From Chrysochromulina tobinii (Eukaryota > Haptophyta > Prymnesiales > Chrysochromulinaceae): DNA of 14,854 nucleotides. The stretch lies in NCBI GenBank assembly GCA_001275005.1, contig JWZX01000280.1:1-14854 (forward strand), read 5' to 3'. Positions 6,401 through 12,677 of this stretch are shown in pieces. Position numbers and translations under genes: made by a program. The notes under the pieces were generated by a model, which was not told where the DNA came from, made no database searches, and saw only the letters and a program-made list of their open reading frames with translations. The stretch's first letter is position 1. Every line of letters begins with the position of its first letter.

Positions 6401-8411
6401 TGCTCCTGATGACATATTGATTGCTCCTGAGGACCTCTCTGAGTGCCTCTGTCGCCTCTGATGGCCTCTGATGTGCCCTCTGATTGCCATCTGATTGCAT
6501 CCGATTGCCTCTGATTGCTTATGATGTGCCCTCCGGCCTCTGGCATACTCTTCTGTGGCTACTCAGTGTGGCACGCGCACAGCGAGCGTCTTTAACTCTC
6601 TAGGCGCTCCAGATCGTGATTGCCTCCCTCATCAGCCGATTGCCCCCCTCATCATCGCAGGCGGACTGAGAGCGTCTCGAGGCGCTCCTCATCTGATTGC
6701 CTCCCTCATCAGCCGATTGCCCCCCTCATCATCGCAGGCGGACTGAGAGCGTCTCGAGGCGCTCCTCATCTGATTGCCCCCCTCATCAGCCGATTGCCCC
6801 CCTCATCATGGCAGGCGGACCGAGAGCGTCTCGAGGCGCTCCAGATCGTGAGCAGCACACGGCTGGTCCTCGTCGAAGTGGAGCAAGCGCTCGCCCTCGA
6901 GCGCACCGCCTCGGCGGAGCTCCGAATCGCGGTGCGCTCCACACGGCGCCTATGATTGCCTCTGATTGCCTCTGATTGCCTCGGCGGAGCTCCGAATCGC
7001 GGTGCGCTCAACACGGCGCTCACCCGCTCAACCGCTACCCCCGCATGCTGATTGCGGATGAGTGCATGCTGATTGCGTGAGTGCATGCTGATTGCGCGAG
7101 TGCATGCTGATTGCGCGAGTGCATGCTGATTGCGGATGAGCTACGTAGATAGTGGTGCATCAGCACACACTCGGTGGGACCTTGGGGCTAAATGATCAAT
7201 CGCCCCCAATTTGCATGCTGATTGCCCCCCCCCGATTGCATGATGATTGCCCCCCGATTGCATGCTGATTGGCCCCTCCCATTGGCATGCAGGTGCGTCA
7301 AGCGCACTCGGACCTGATTGCATGCTGATTGCATGCTGATTGCATGCTGATTGCATGCTGATTGCATGCTGATTGCAGGTGCGTCAAGCGCACTCGGACC
7401 TGGTGGAAGCTCGACGTGCCGAGCGCGGGGCAAACCAGCGGCGTGAGCAACAGTCGGAGGTTGAGAGGCGGATGAAGCTCGCCATCGAGGAGGCGGAGCA
7501 TGCGAAGGCGGAGCTCGAGCGTGTGCGTGAGGAAGCCAAGGGAGCTGCATCGCGTCAGCAGGTGGCCGAAGAGAGTGACCGAACTTGCCCGAACTTGCCC
7601 GATGGCTAGGCTGAGTACCGCCCCAATTGCATGCAGCCCTGATTGCCAGGCTGATACCAGGCTGAGTACCGCCTCAATTGCATGCAGCCCTGATTGCCAG
7701 GCTGATACCAGGCTGAGTACCGCCTCAATTGCATGCTGAGAACTCCCGATGGCCAGGCTGAGTCCAAGCCCTATACATCCCCCCCAAATGCATGCAGGTC
7801 GCTGCCGAGACCGAACTCGGCCGACTGCTCAAGGAGCAACGCGCGCACTACGAGTCGATGATCCATCAGATGAAGCACGAGTATGAGGAGGACCTGCGCA
7901 CCTCTGATCACCTCTGATCGCACCTGATCACACCTCTGATTACCTCTCACTGATCGCCTCTGATCGCCTCTGATCGCCTCTGATTGCCTCTCTCATCAGG
8001 TACGAGGAGCACCTGCTCTCGCTGCACGCGCGGATTGCGGCGTACGAGGCCGTGAAGCCGCCTGTGATCAGCCTCGACCTCAACCCTCCCCCGCCAGCCA
8101 AGCCCAAGTTGCCAGGATGGCGAACGGAGCTGCGGATCGAAGAGAGACGCATCGAGCTCGCCGCCGCCGCCGCCGCCAAAGCCGCCGCCGATGGGGCGGC
8201 CGATGGGGTGGTGGTGAACGACGACCGCATCGCACGGTGGACGCCCAAGCAGAAAGGCTACTATGTCTACACGTTCAACGTGAAGGAGGGCGAAACGGTC
8301 ACGACGATGCCTGTCTCATCGCCCACGACCACGCAGGCGCCCACGACAGCGCCGAGGACGGGACGGGAGCTGCAATTGCATGCGCGTAACTACAACACGC
8401 GAGATCTTTGA
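3448..8411 (+). CDS. coiled-coil protein with Sfi1-like Trp motifs, ten exons
   Basis: Exons by GT-AG and phase: 3448-4263, 4473-4520, 4678-4803, 4966-5420, 5568-5651, 6090-6285, 6815-6931, 7379-7561, 7798-7880, 8000-8411; about 839 aa. Every join keeps frame: split codons make K482, W510 and E703, and the other junctions are phase 0. Residues 1-190 are low-complexity; 190-330 are Arg/Glu/Ala helix; 331-550 carry spaced aromatic motifs (W340, W364, W403, then GWGSWREWY at 503-511 and FGRWRDRW at 540-547) that resemble Sfi1/centrin-binding repeats; 410-480 and 550-705 are long coiled coil; the C-terminus has an Ala run, then WTPKQKGYYVYTFNV and a Thr/Pro-rich tail. A cytoskeletal, centrosomal or basal-body role is inference from family resemblance. 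ATG 3448 is chosen because the open frame upstream loses coding character; ATG 3103 is an alternative. Intron content is described separately. Confidence 0.78.
4258..4472 (+). repeat. triplicated donor segment in intron 1
   Basis: The exon 1 end plus donor (GAGCAGGTGACGGAC) recurs at 4331 and 4400, with the following CCCTCCCCC and CTGATTGCC. The periods are 73 and 69 bp; the 4-bp difference is a CAGC present only in the first copy. The third copy has GTGGCGG instead of GTGACGG. The intron ends CATTGCATGCAG before exon 2 at 4473. Confidence 0.9.
4494..4718 (+). repeat. exon 2 tail and exon 3 head duplicated inside intron 2
   Basis: The last 27 bases of exon 2 (4494-4520) recur at 4574-4600. 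The first 41 bases of exon 3 (4678-4718) are anticipated at 4601-4641 with one mismatch (GAGGTC against GAGATC). The two intronic copies abut at 4600/4601, so the intron contains an exon 2-exon 3 junction joined as in spliced RNA. Periods are 80 and 77 bp. Confidence 0.92.
4878..5010 (+). repeat. exon 4 head duplicated in intron 3, with CTAATTGCCA array
   Basis: The first 45 bases of exon 4 (4966-5010) also occur at 4878-4922 with one mismatch, preceded by a competing acceptor ACTCCAG. Between the copies is an array of CTAATTGCCA units (one reads CTAATCGCCA) ending in CCACAG. The period is 88 bp. Confidence 0.92.
5611..5880 (+). repeat. 87-bp acceptor-exon-donor cassette in tandem
   Basis: The 41-bp 3' part of exon 5 (5611-5651) recurs at 5698-5738 and 5785-5825. 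Each recurrence has its own AATTAG or TTAG acceptor and GTATGC donor, and the units are separated by CTGATTGCCCC repeats. A fourth, eroded copy is visible at about 5848-5880. The third copy has CTGCCT for CTGCGT (Arg to Pro). Confidence 0.93.
6028..6089 (+). repeat. 11-bp polypyrimidine array at the intron 5 acceptor
   Basis: Four exact CACCCTCTCCT units and a longer variant run into TCCTCCCAG just before exon 6 at 6090. It forms an extended polypyrimidine tract. CTAAT and CTGAT motifs lie immediately upstream (about 5960-6005). Confidence 0.9.
6286..6580 (+). repeat. degenerate CTGATTGC/CTGATGGCC array, intron 6
   Basis: This intron opens with a strong donor (GAG|GTGAGT). It then consists largely of diverged CTGAT-containing units of about 9-22 bp, including three ATTGATTGCTCCTGA repeats at about 6366-6430. 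I see no coding content in it. Confidence 0.8.
6661..6842 (+). repeat. three 77-bp copies of acceptor plus exon 7 head
   Basis: The 28-bp exon 7 head GCGGACyGAGAGCG... occurs at 6661, 6738 and 6815, each behind a GCAG acceptor and the module CTCATCAGCCGATTGCCCC. The first two copies read GAC TGA in the exon frame and stop; only the third reads GAC CGA. A more eroded fragment lies at about 6581-6617. Confidence 0.93.
6908..7019 (+). repeat. exon 7 tail and donor duplicated in intron 7
   Basis: A segment of about 42 bp spanning the exon 7 end and donor (GCG|GTGCGCTC) at 6908-6949 recurs at 6978-7019 (period 70), separated by CTGATTGCCT units. The second copy carries a second potential donor at 7002. 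Confidence 0.9.
7043..7140 (+). repeat. GCATGCTGATTGCG array in intron 7
   Basis: Five units of GCATGCTGATTGCG plus a short GATGAGT/TGAGT/CGAGT linker, about 19-21 bp each. The unit joins the SphI-like palindrome GCATGC to CTGAT. Confidence 0.92.
7293..7402 (+). repeat. exon 8 head duplicated, with 11-bp CTGATTGCATG array
   Basis: The first 24 bases of exon 8 (7379-7402) also occur at 7293-7316 behind a GGCATGCAG acceptor (period 86). Between them, 7317-7378 is an almost pure 11-bp array of ATTGCATGCTG ending in GATTGCAG. Confidence 0.93.
7581..7740 (+). repeat. 51-bp tandem repeats in intron 8
   Basis: A duplicated GAACTTGCCC (7581-7600) is followed by units starting at 7608, 7659 and 7710 (AGGCTGAGTACCGCC..., 51 bp, third partial). 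Each carries CTGAT and GCATGC motifs. The intron ends AAATGCATGCAG before exon 9 at 7798. Confidence 0.92.
7881..7999 (+). repeat. intron 9: copy of the next exon start, then CTGATCGCCT array
   Basis: The intron begins GTATGAGGAGGACCTGC and exon 10 begins GTACGAGGAGCACCTGC, a 17-bp direct repeat with two mismatches. Between them is a tandem array of CTGATCGCCT/CTGATTGCCT ending CTCATCAG. Confidence 0.9.
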
Positions 8412-8480
8412 GCAGCATGCGCCATGTCCACGTGGAAACGTGGCACGTTGTCGCACGTGTGGCCTCGTGCTGATATCTAC

Positions 8481-8546
8481 TGAGATCGTTCTGAGATCGT
8501 TCTGAGATCGTTCTGAGATCGTTCTGAGATCGTTCTGAGATCGTTC
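8481..8546. repeat. 11-bp tandem repeat TGAGATCGTTC, six copies
   Basis: Six exact copies are followed by TGACGAGTC. They lie about 70 bases past the coiled-coil stop codon, in the probable 3' UTR or just beyond it. Confidence 0.95.
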
Positions 8547-8736
8547 TGACGAGTCAGCTCACACGCAAGGGAATGGGTGTGCGCTACCAGCCCCAAGGCA
8601 CACGTTGAGGCACACGGGCGCCATGGCGGGCGCGATGACGGCACACGGCCCGGTTTACAGCTGACGCACACGGAGCGGAGCAATTTATAATTGCAAATTG
8701 GTGCGGGGGAACGGGAAGGTGAGGCTCACTAGTCAC

Positions 8737-8889
8737 TTGACCCAAAAGGGTAGGGGAGGGTATTCTTTCTGGATTCACACACTATCCCCACCACCTGATT
8801 TTGAACTCAGTGGTTGACCCAAAAGGGTAGGGGAGGGTATTCTTTCTGGATTCACACACTATCCCCACCACCTGATTTTGAACTCAGTG
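8737..8889. repeat. perfect 76-bp direct duplication, period 77
   Basis: The block starting TTGACCCAAAAGGGTAGGGG occurs at 8737-8812 and 8814-8889 without mismatch. It contains small inverted repeats: ACCC-AAAA-GGGT, and CTGA/TCAG near its end. It matches no tRNA or snRNA that I recognise. Perfect identity suggests a recent duplication or constraint. Confidence 0.93.
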
Positions 8890-8900
8890 CTCTGTCCTCT

Positions 8901-8955
8901 GACGGGGGTTCCCGTCCGGGGATGCGGGGAAGGTGAGAGTACCGCTACCGGACGG
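8901..8955. repeat. two overlapping stem-loops
   Basis: GACGGG-GGTT-CCCGTC (8901-8916) is a perfect 6-bp stem with a 4-nt loop. The overlapping CCGTCCGG (8912-8919) pairs with CCGGACGG (8948-8955) across 28 bases. The two structures are mutually exclusive. Confidence 0.8.
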
Positions 8956-9714
8956 AGGTGAGGCGCGCGACGGCCCCGTCGCCCGTGTGGCGGGCCCTGA
9001 CAAAATTCGATTCAGTTACGTTCTACAATCCCCACCATAGAAGCTCCCACAGCCGTTGCGAGTCGGTAAACGCTAAACCGGTTCCGGACGCGGTTGCAAC
9101 TTGCATGCGATGCCCCCGCGGCCAGGGTGAAACGTGGCTCGGACCCGCCCGGCTGCGTGGGAGGCGTCCGTAGGTGGCGTCCGCGGTTTCCGCTGACCGG
9201 GTCCGGGTGCGAGTTTTGTATAGAGAGACGAAAAGAAAACGAAAAGCGGGTCCCCAGCCCTCGCCCCCTGGGCCCATATTCACATCGTATTTCTTTGAGG
9301 GCAATCAGTAAATCTCACAAAAGCCCGCGGTCGTGACCTTCTTTCCGGCGCCTTGACCATCTCGGCGCACGTGAAGCCCGCCTTGTTCAGGCCTTGCACA
9401 TGAATGCGTGCAGCGTTCGCGTTGTCGCGTAGAGGCGGCCCTGCGGCGGTCCTCAACAGTCGGTCAGGCGAGCCGAACGCTGGCGTTGCTTTTGGCCAAA
9501 CCGTTGCTTTAATCTTTTTGGCAGCACGTCGACTCAGGCTCAGGTGGGCGGGGGGGCAAGGGTCGGGCGTATGCGGGCAGCGTGTCAAGGATCGCGCGCC
9601 TTCGGCTTTCGTCCTCTCGCGCGAGATGTTCGCGCGAGGTGTGATACTCACGTCTCACATCTCACATCTCACTCACTCTCTCACTCAAACAAAATGTCGA
9701 CGGCAAACTCGACG

Positions 9715-9888
9715 TCAGTCGGCTTTCTCATCGTCACCCTCGCGCATCTCTGGATGAAGTCGCCCATAGAGTCGACAGAGAAGCACCATTGCAATGATGG
9801 TGATTGCCGATATGCCGGTGATAGCCCATATGCTGTGATCGCCATCGATCAACGTGTAGCCAAAGTTGGTAATCTTGATCTGCACCAT
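9715..9888 (-). CDS. tentative 57-aa single-pass membrane protein
   Basis: From ATG at 9888-9886 (context TTTTCCATGG) to TGA at 9717-9715. The N-terminus is MVQIKITNFGYTLIDGDHSI. A hydrophobic helix follows at about 21-40 (ITGISAITIIAMVLLC), then a basic RLYGRL and an acidic tail EMREGDDEKAD, giving a positive-inside pattern with the C-terminus probably cytosolic or stromal. A TATA-like CATATATGC lies about 90 bases upstream (9977-9985). Codons are less G/C-ending than in neighbouring genes. A plus-strand frame from 9694 overlaps it, also begins with a reasonable ATG context and cannot be excluded. I recognise no family, and length alone gives little support. Confidence 0.33.
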   Translation of the reverse strand: MVQIKITNFGYTLIDGDHSIWAITGISAITIIAMVLLCRLYGRLHPEMREGDDEKAD

Positions 9889-10035
9889 GGAAAAGGCGGC
9901 AGTCTAGTATGGTAGTAGTCACTGAGACGGCAGCGGTCGCGTGACGACGTCTCTGTTCACCTCGTCTGTCCCGCCATGCATATATGCGCACAGTCTACAA
10001 GTGTGAACGCCCGTCATGTTTTTCAATTGCTAAAG

Positions 10036-10192
10036 ATTGGCTGTGAACGCGGTAGCCGCATCCGTATGTTTGCCGGTCCGGTGTTTTGGGCGTCGAACTA
10101 CAACCATTGGCTGTGAACGTGGAAATGTGGTCCATGCGAGGGGGTCCATGGTCTTCTACCTAGCGGTCAACTTTTAACCATTGGCTGTGAAC
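10036..10192 (-). promoter_or_regulatory. three spaced CCAAT-type boxes
   Basis: ATTGGCTGTGAAC occurs exactly at 10036-10048, 10106-10118 and 10180-10192 (spacings 70 and 74). On the minus strand it is GTTCACAGCCAAT, a CCAAT box with a conserved arm. A partial TGTGAACGC lies near 10001. The boxes sit about 465-620 bases upstream of the light-harvesting ATG. Confidence 0.6.
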
Positions 10193-10558
10193 TTATTGTG
10201 GACCCCCCCGGCATCTTGCGTAATGAAATTTCGGAACCCCCATTCTTGCCCTTAGTACACTCGTGTGCACACGACCTTGGAAAGTTGCGGTAAAATTGCC
10301 CGAGCGCCGACCAATCTGCGGAGCATGGTGCATGTTTTTTTTGGACTGGGATCTCGTGAATCTTCTTGCGAATCACGGATTGTTTGTTTCATTGCGATTT
10401 TTAAATAGGAACATAGAAAACCCAATTGTGGTGAACCTCGCGAGATCCCTTCGCGCACTCATCATCAAGACCACAGTATGGACCCAACCTTTTAGGCTGC
10501 GCTTCGGCGGCCGCGCGCGGCGACCTCGCGCCTGACCTGCACTAGGCGACCTTCGGCC

Positions 10559-10604
10559 AGCGAGCACGAGCATCCTTCAGAGCGCGCCTTCGCTCGTGCT
10601 CGCT
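10559..10604. repeat. 13-bp perfect inverted repeat upstream of the light-harvesting ATG
   Basis: AGCGAGCACGAGC (10559-10571) and GCTCGTGCTCGCT (10592-10604) are exact reverse complements, separated by 20 bases and ending 51 bases before the start codon. It could be a 5' UTR hairpin or a dyad protein-binding site. Confidence 0.9.
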
Positions 10605-10655
10605 AAACCCTCCTCTCACGCACACGCGCGCAGATCACCCAAACCAACAACAGTC

Positions 10656-11246
10656 ATGCAGTCCGTTGCTGTCATCGCCCTTGCGCTCCTCGAGTCGGTC
10701 CAGGCCTTCCAGGCCCCGGTCATGCGCTCGCGCCCAATCTCGATGACGTACGAGAACGAGCTCGGCGTCATCGCTCCCACCGGATTCTTTGACCCGCTCG
10801 GCCTCTCCACAACCATTGACGAGGATACCTTCGCCCAGTACCGCACGGCCGAGCTCAAGCACGGCCGCGTGGCGCAGCTGTGCGTCATCGGCTACATCGT
10901 GCCGGAGATCTACCGCTTCCCCGGCGAGATCGCCCCGGGCGTCGCCTTCGCCGATATCCCCAACGGCGTCGCCGCCATCAATGCCATCCCGGCCCTCGGC
11001 TGGCTGCAGATGGTCTTCCTCATCGGCGCCGTCGACTACTGGGGTGTCCTCGGCGACTTCAGCATTGGCAAGCCCGAGCTCGACGACGAGGAGTTGGAGC
11101 GCCGCAAGCTCTGCGAGCTCCAGCACGGCCGCATCGCCATGCTCGCCACCCTCGAGCTCCTGCGCCACGACTCGCAGAACTTCGTCTCGCCCGGCTTCGA
11201 CGGCCTCGATAAACTCATCACCGGCCTCCCCTTCCTGTACAACTAG
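10656..11246 (+). CDS. fucoxanthin-chlorophyll a/c light-harvesting protein
   Basis: A 196-aa intronless gene from ATG 10656; the open frame extends upstream, but without an ATG. Residues 1-17 are a signal peptide ending VQA|FQAP, the Phe-led motif of complex-plastid bipartite leaders; the mature protein probably begins near residue 30. The N-terminal ELGVIAPTGFFDPLGL is the FCP signature. Helix 1 carries AELKHGRVA (E66, H69, R71), helix 2 is about 112-130, and helix 3 carries CELQHGRIAML (E154, H157, R159). The Glu-Arg ion pairs and His/Glu chlorophyll ligands of the LHC fold are therefore present. The C-terminus GLDKLITGLPFLYN resembles haptophyte FCPs as I know them. The product would sit in the thylakoid membrane and transfer light energy to the photosystems. 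Codons end almost always in G or C, consistent with high expression. Confidence 0.95.
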   Translation: MQSVAVIALALLESVQAFQAPVMRSRPISMTYENELGVIAPTGFFDPLGLSTTIDEDTFAQYRTAELKHGRVAQLCVIGYIVPEIYRFPGEIAPGVAFADIPNGVAAINAIPALGWLQMVFLIGAVDYWGVLGDFSIGKPELDDEELERRKLCELQHGRIAMLATLELLRHDSQNFVSPGFDGLDKLITGLPFLYN

Positions 11247-11356
11247 GCGTCCAGCCTGGGGTCACGCCCACGGTTCTCCGCCATGCGTCATGCTAGCGCT
11301 CTCGATGCTTCATCAAGCCGATGCTCACATCAAGCCGATGCTCCAGGCGCGCCTGA

Positions 11357-11378
11357 AATAAAGCCTGAAACCTTTATT
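11357..11378 (+). terminator. poly(A) signal of the light-harvesting gene, symmetrical
   Basis: AATAAAG (11357-11363) lies about 110 bases past the stop and pairs with CTTTATT (11372-11378), so AATAAA is present on both strands. A CATCAAGCCGATGCTC direct repeat lies just upstream (about 11311-11343). Confidence 0.6.
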
Positions 11379-12367
11379 GGGAGAGAGAACACTGATGTCG
11401 GAGGACGCGCCGCCCTTCCAAGGTCCAAGGAATGGCATGTAATGTAGTACATACTCTGTGGTGTCCGTACATAAAAAAGGATGTTAAAAAAGGTTCGCCG
11501 CGGCTTATAGCTAGGACGATGTCGTTCGCGCTGTTCGATCCTTCCGTTCCCGGATCCCGCGCCGCTTCGCGGGTCGCCCCCGGCCGCCGAGACCCCGGAC
11601 CCACGTCGCCCTAATTACCTATACACATCACTGAACTTTCAATGACTTTTGACGTGACTTCAGACTTGAGCTTCAAAACCAAATTGGTTGCAGGTCTTCA
11701 GCGCTGTGTCTCGTTGCATAATCGTCATTAGTTATAGTAAATCGTCCGTGGTCTCGAGTCGGCTTCCTGCTCGAGTGGAGGGGGGGCGTGTACATCGCGG
11801 TCATGCGCCGACGGTGCCCCGGTGACACATGGTTGTTTGTGGGAGTGCGCGATGCCCCGACGCGTTCCGACGCGATGGAATGGTATGCCCAAGAGTGACT
11901 ACAAGCTCAGCCGCGCACACGGTCCAATGCGCGGGGCTACCCGGATGCGGGAGAGGTGTCGGAGGCCCCCCCCGACATGGGAGGGCAGGGACCTCGCTCT
12001 CGCGCGCACTGTGCCCGCCACAGCGCCCGCCGTGCGTTGTCAGAGCGCAGAGGGAGAGGAGGGGCAACGGTCGCCTGCCGCCATGCGCCCAGGACGACGC
12101 TCAGTGCACAGAGGGAGAGGAGGGACAACGGTCGCCTGCCGCCATGCGCCCAGGACGACGCCATCGGCTGCCATCCCACCTCTGATGCTCGTTTGCATGC
12201 GGATCGTACGCACGCGCGCCGTTTCGGGCGCGCGGGCGGCAAAGGGTACACAGGTACACAGGTACAGCGAGTGCGCGCCAAGGCGCAGGCGCTCATCCCC
12301 TCGCAAGCACGCCCTCTCCCCCGTGCTCCCGGGGGGGATGCAAGCGGGGGTCCAGAGGGGGGGGCGC
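11379..12367. other. spacer between the light-harvesting and tail-anchored genes
   Basis: No convincing gene is seen. 11400-11800 is mixed-composition DNA with A-rich patches (11471-11495). 11800-12367 is GC-rich with long open frames on both strands, but these are Arg/Pro/Gly-rich with no recognisable domain and follow from composition. Part of it is presumably 3' UTR of the minus-strand gene ending at 12368. It contains a tandem duplication at 12048-12161. Confidence 0.5.
12048..12161. repeat. 53-bp direct repeat, period 61
   Basis: The block beginning CAGAGGGAGAGGAGGG and ending CCCAGGACGACGC occurs at 12048-12100 and 12109-12161, with one visible mismatch and an 8-bp spacer (TCAGTGCA). 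Confidence 0.93.
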
Positions 12368-12641
12368 TCAGGGCCACGCCAGCCGGGCGTGCACACCCGT
12401 CGGTCCGCTCGAGAAGCGGCGGATGAGCATCGGCTCCGTGCTCTGCGTGCTCGCCGTCGCGTGCTGCTGCCTGCCGATCGCGACGCCAAGCAGCAGGGCA
12501 GCGGCATGGGAGGCGAGCAGCACGGCCACGATGGCGAGCGGACGGCCCCATGGCACGAGGCTCGGGGGCGCGGGCCCCCACCACATGCCGAGCGAATCGT
12601 ACTCCTCCTCCTCGTCGCTCACCTCCACCCCTCCCTTAGAG

Positions 12642-12677
<36 letters not shown>

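Larger units (their letters stand above)
8412..9714. other. long spacer with repeats and hairpins
   Basis: No confident gene was found. After the coiled-coil stop there are two CACGTG boxes (8429-8434, 8454-8459); the first lies in a 6-bp stem-loop, CCACGT-GGAA-ACGTGG. GCAATT-TAT-AATTGC (8680-8694) is a short perfect hairpin. A minus frame at 9280-9651 has the G/C-ending segment GLNKAGFTCAEMVKAPERR, possibly a relic exon, but nothing supports it as a whole gene. A pyrimidine-rich CTCACATCT stretch lies at about 9650-9687. Confidence 0.55.
9889..10655 (+). promoter_or_regulatory. upstream region of the light-harvesting gene
   Basis: No gene is seen. The region holds the three ATTGGCTGTGAAC boxes, a relatively AT-rich section at 10370-10430 with TTTTTAAATA (10398-10407) as a TATA-like candidate, and a 13-bp inverted repeat close to the start codon. 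The final bases GCGCGCAGATCACCC could be an acceptor if the 5' UTR is spliced, which the sequence alone cannot settle. Confidence 0.5.

Noticed and set aside
4258-7999. CRISPR-like array
   Set aside because: The units are degenerate, contiguous and without unique spacers, and they lie in spliced eukaryotic introns.
8737-8920. tRNA-like gene on the minus strand (CACTGAGTTCAAAATCAGGTG segment)
   Set aside because: There is an anticodon-arm-like hairpin, but I could not find a paired acceptor stem or a proper T arm.
8412-9000. LTR retrotransposon or insertion sequence around the 76-bp repeats
   Set aside because: The copies are adjacent, and there is no internal coding sequence, terminal motif or target-site duplication.
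9404-9757. 117-codon plus frame
   Set aside because: No domain, arginine-rich, and it ends in a CTCACATCT simple repeat; probably chance.
10596-10655. 20-residue N-terminal extension of the light-harvesting protein
   Set aside because: It would start at GTG and would bury the signal peptide that begins cleanly at ATG 10656.
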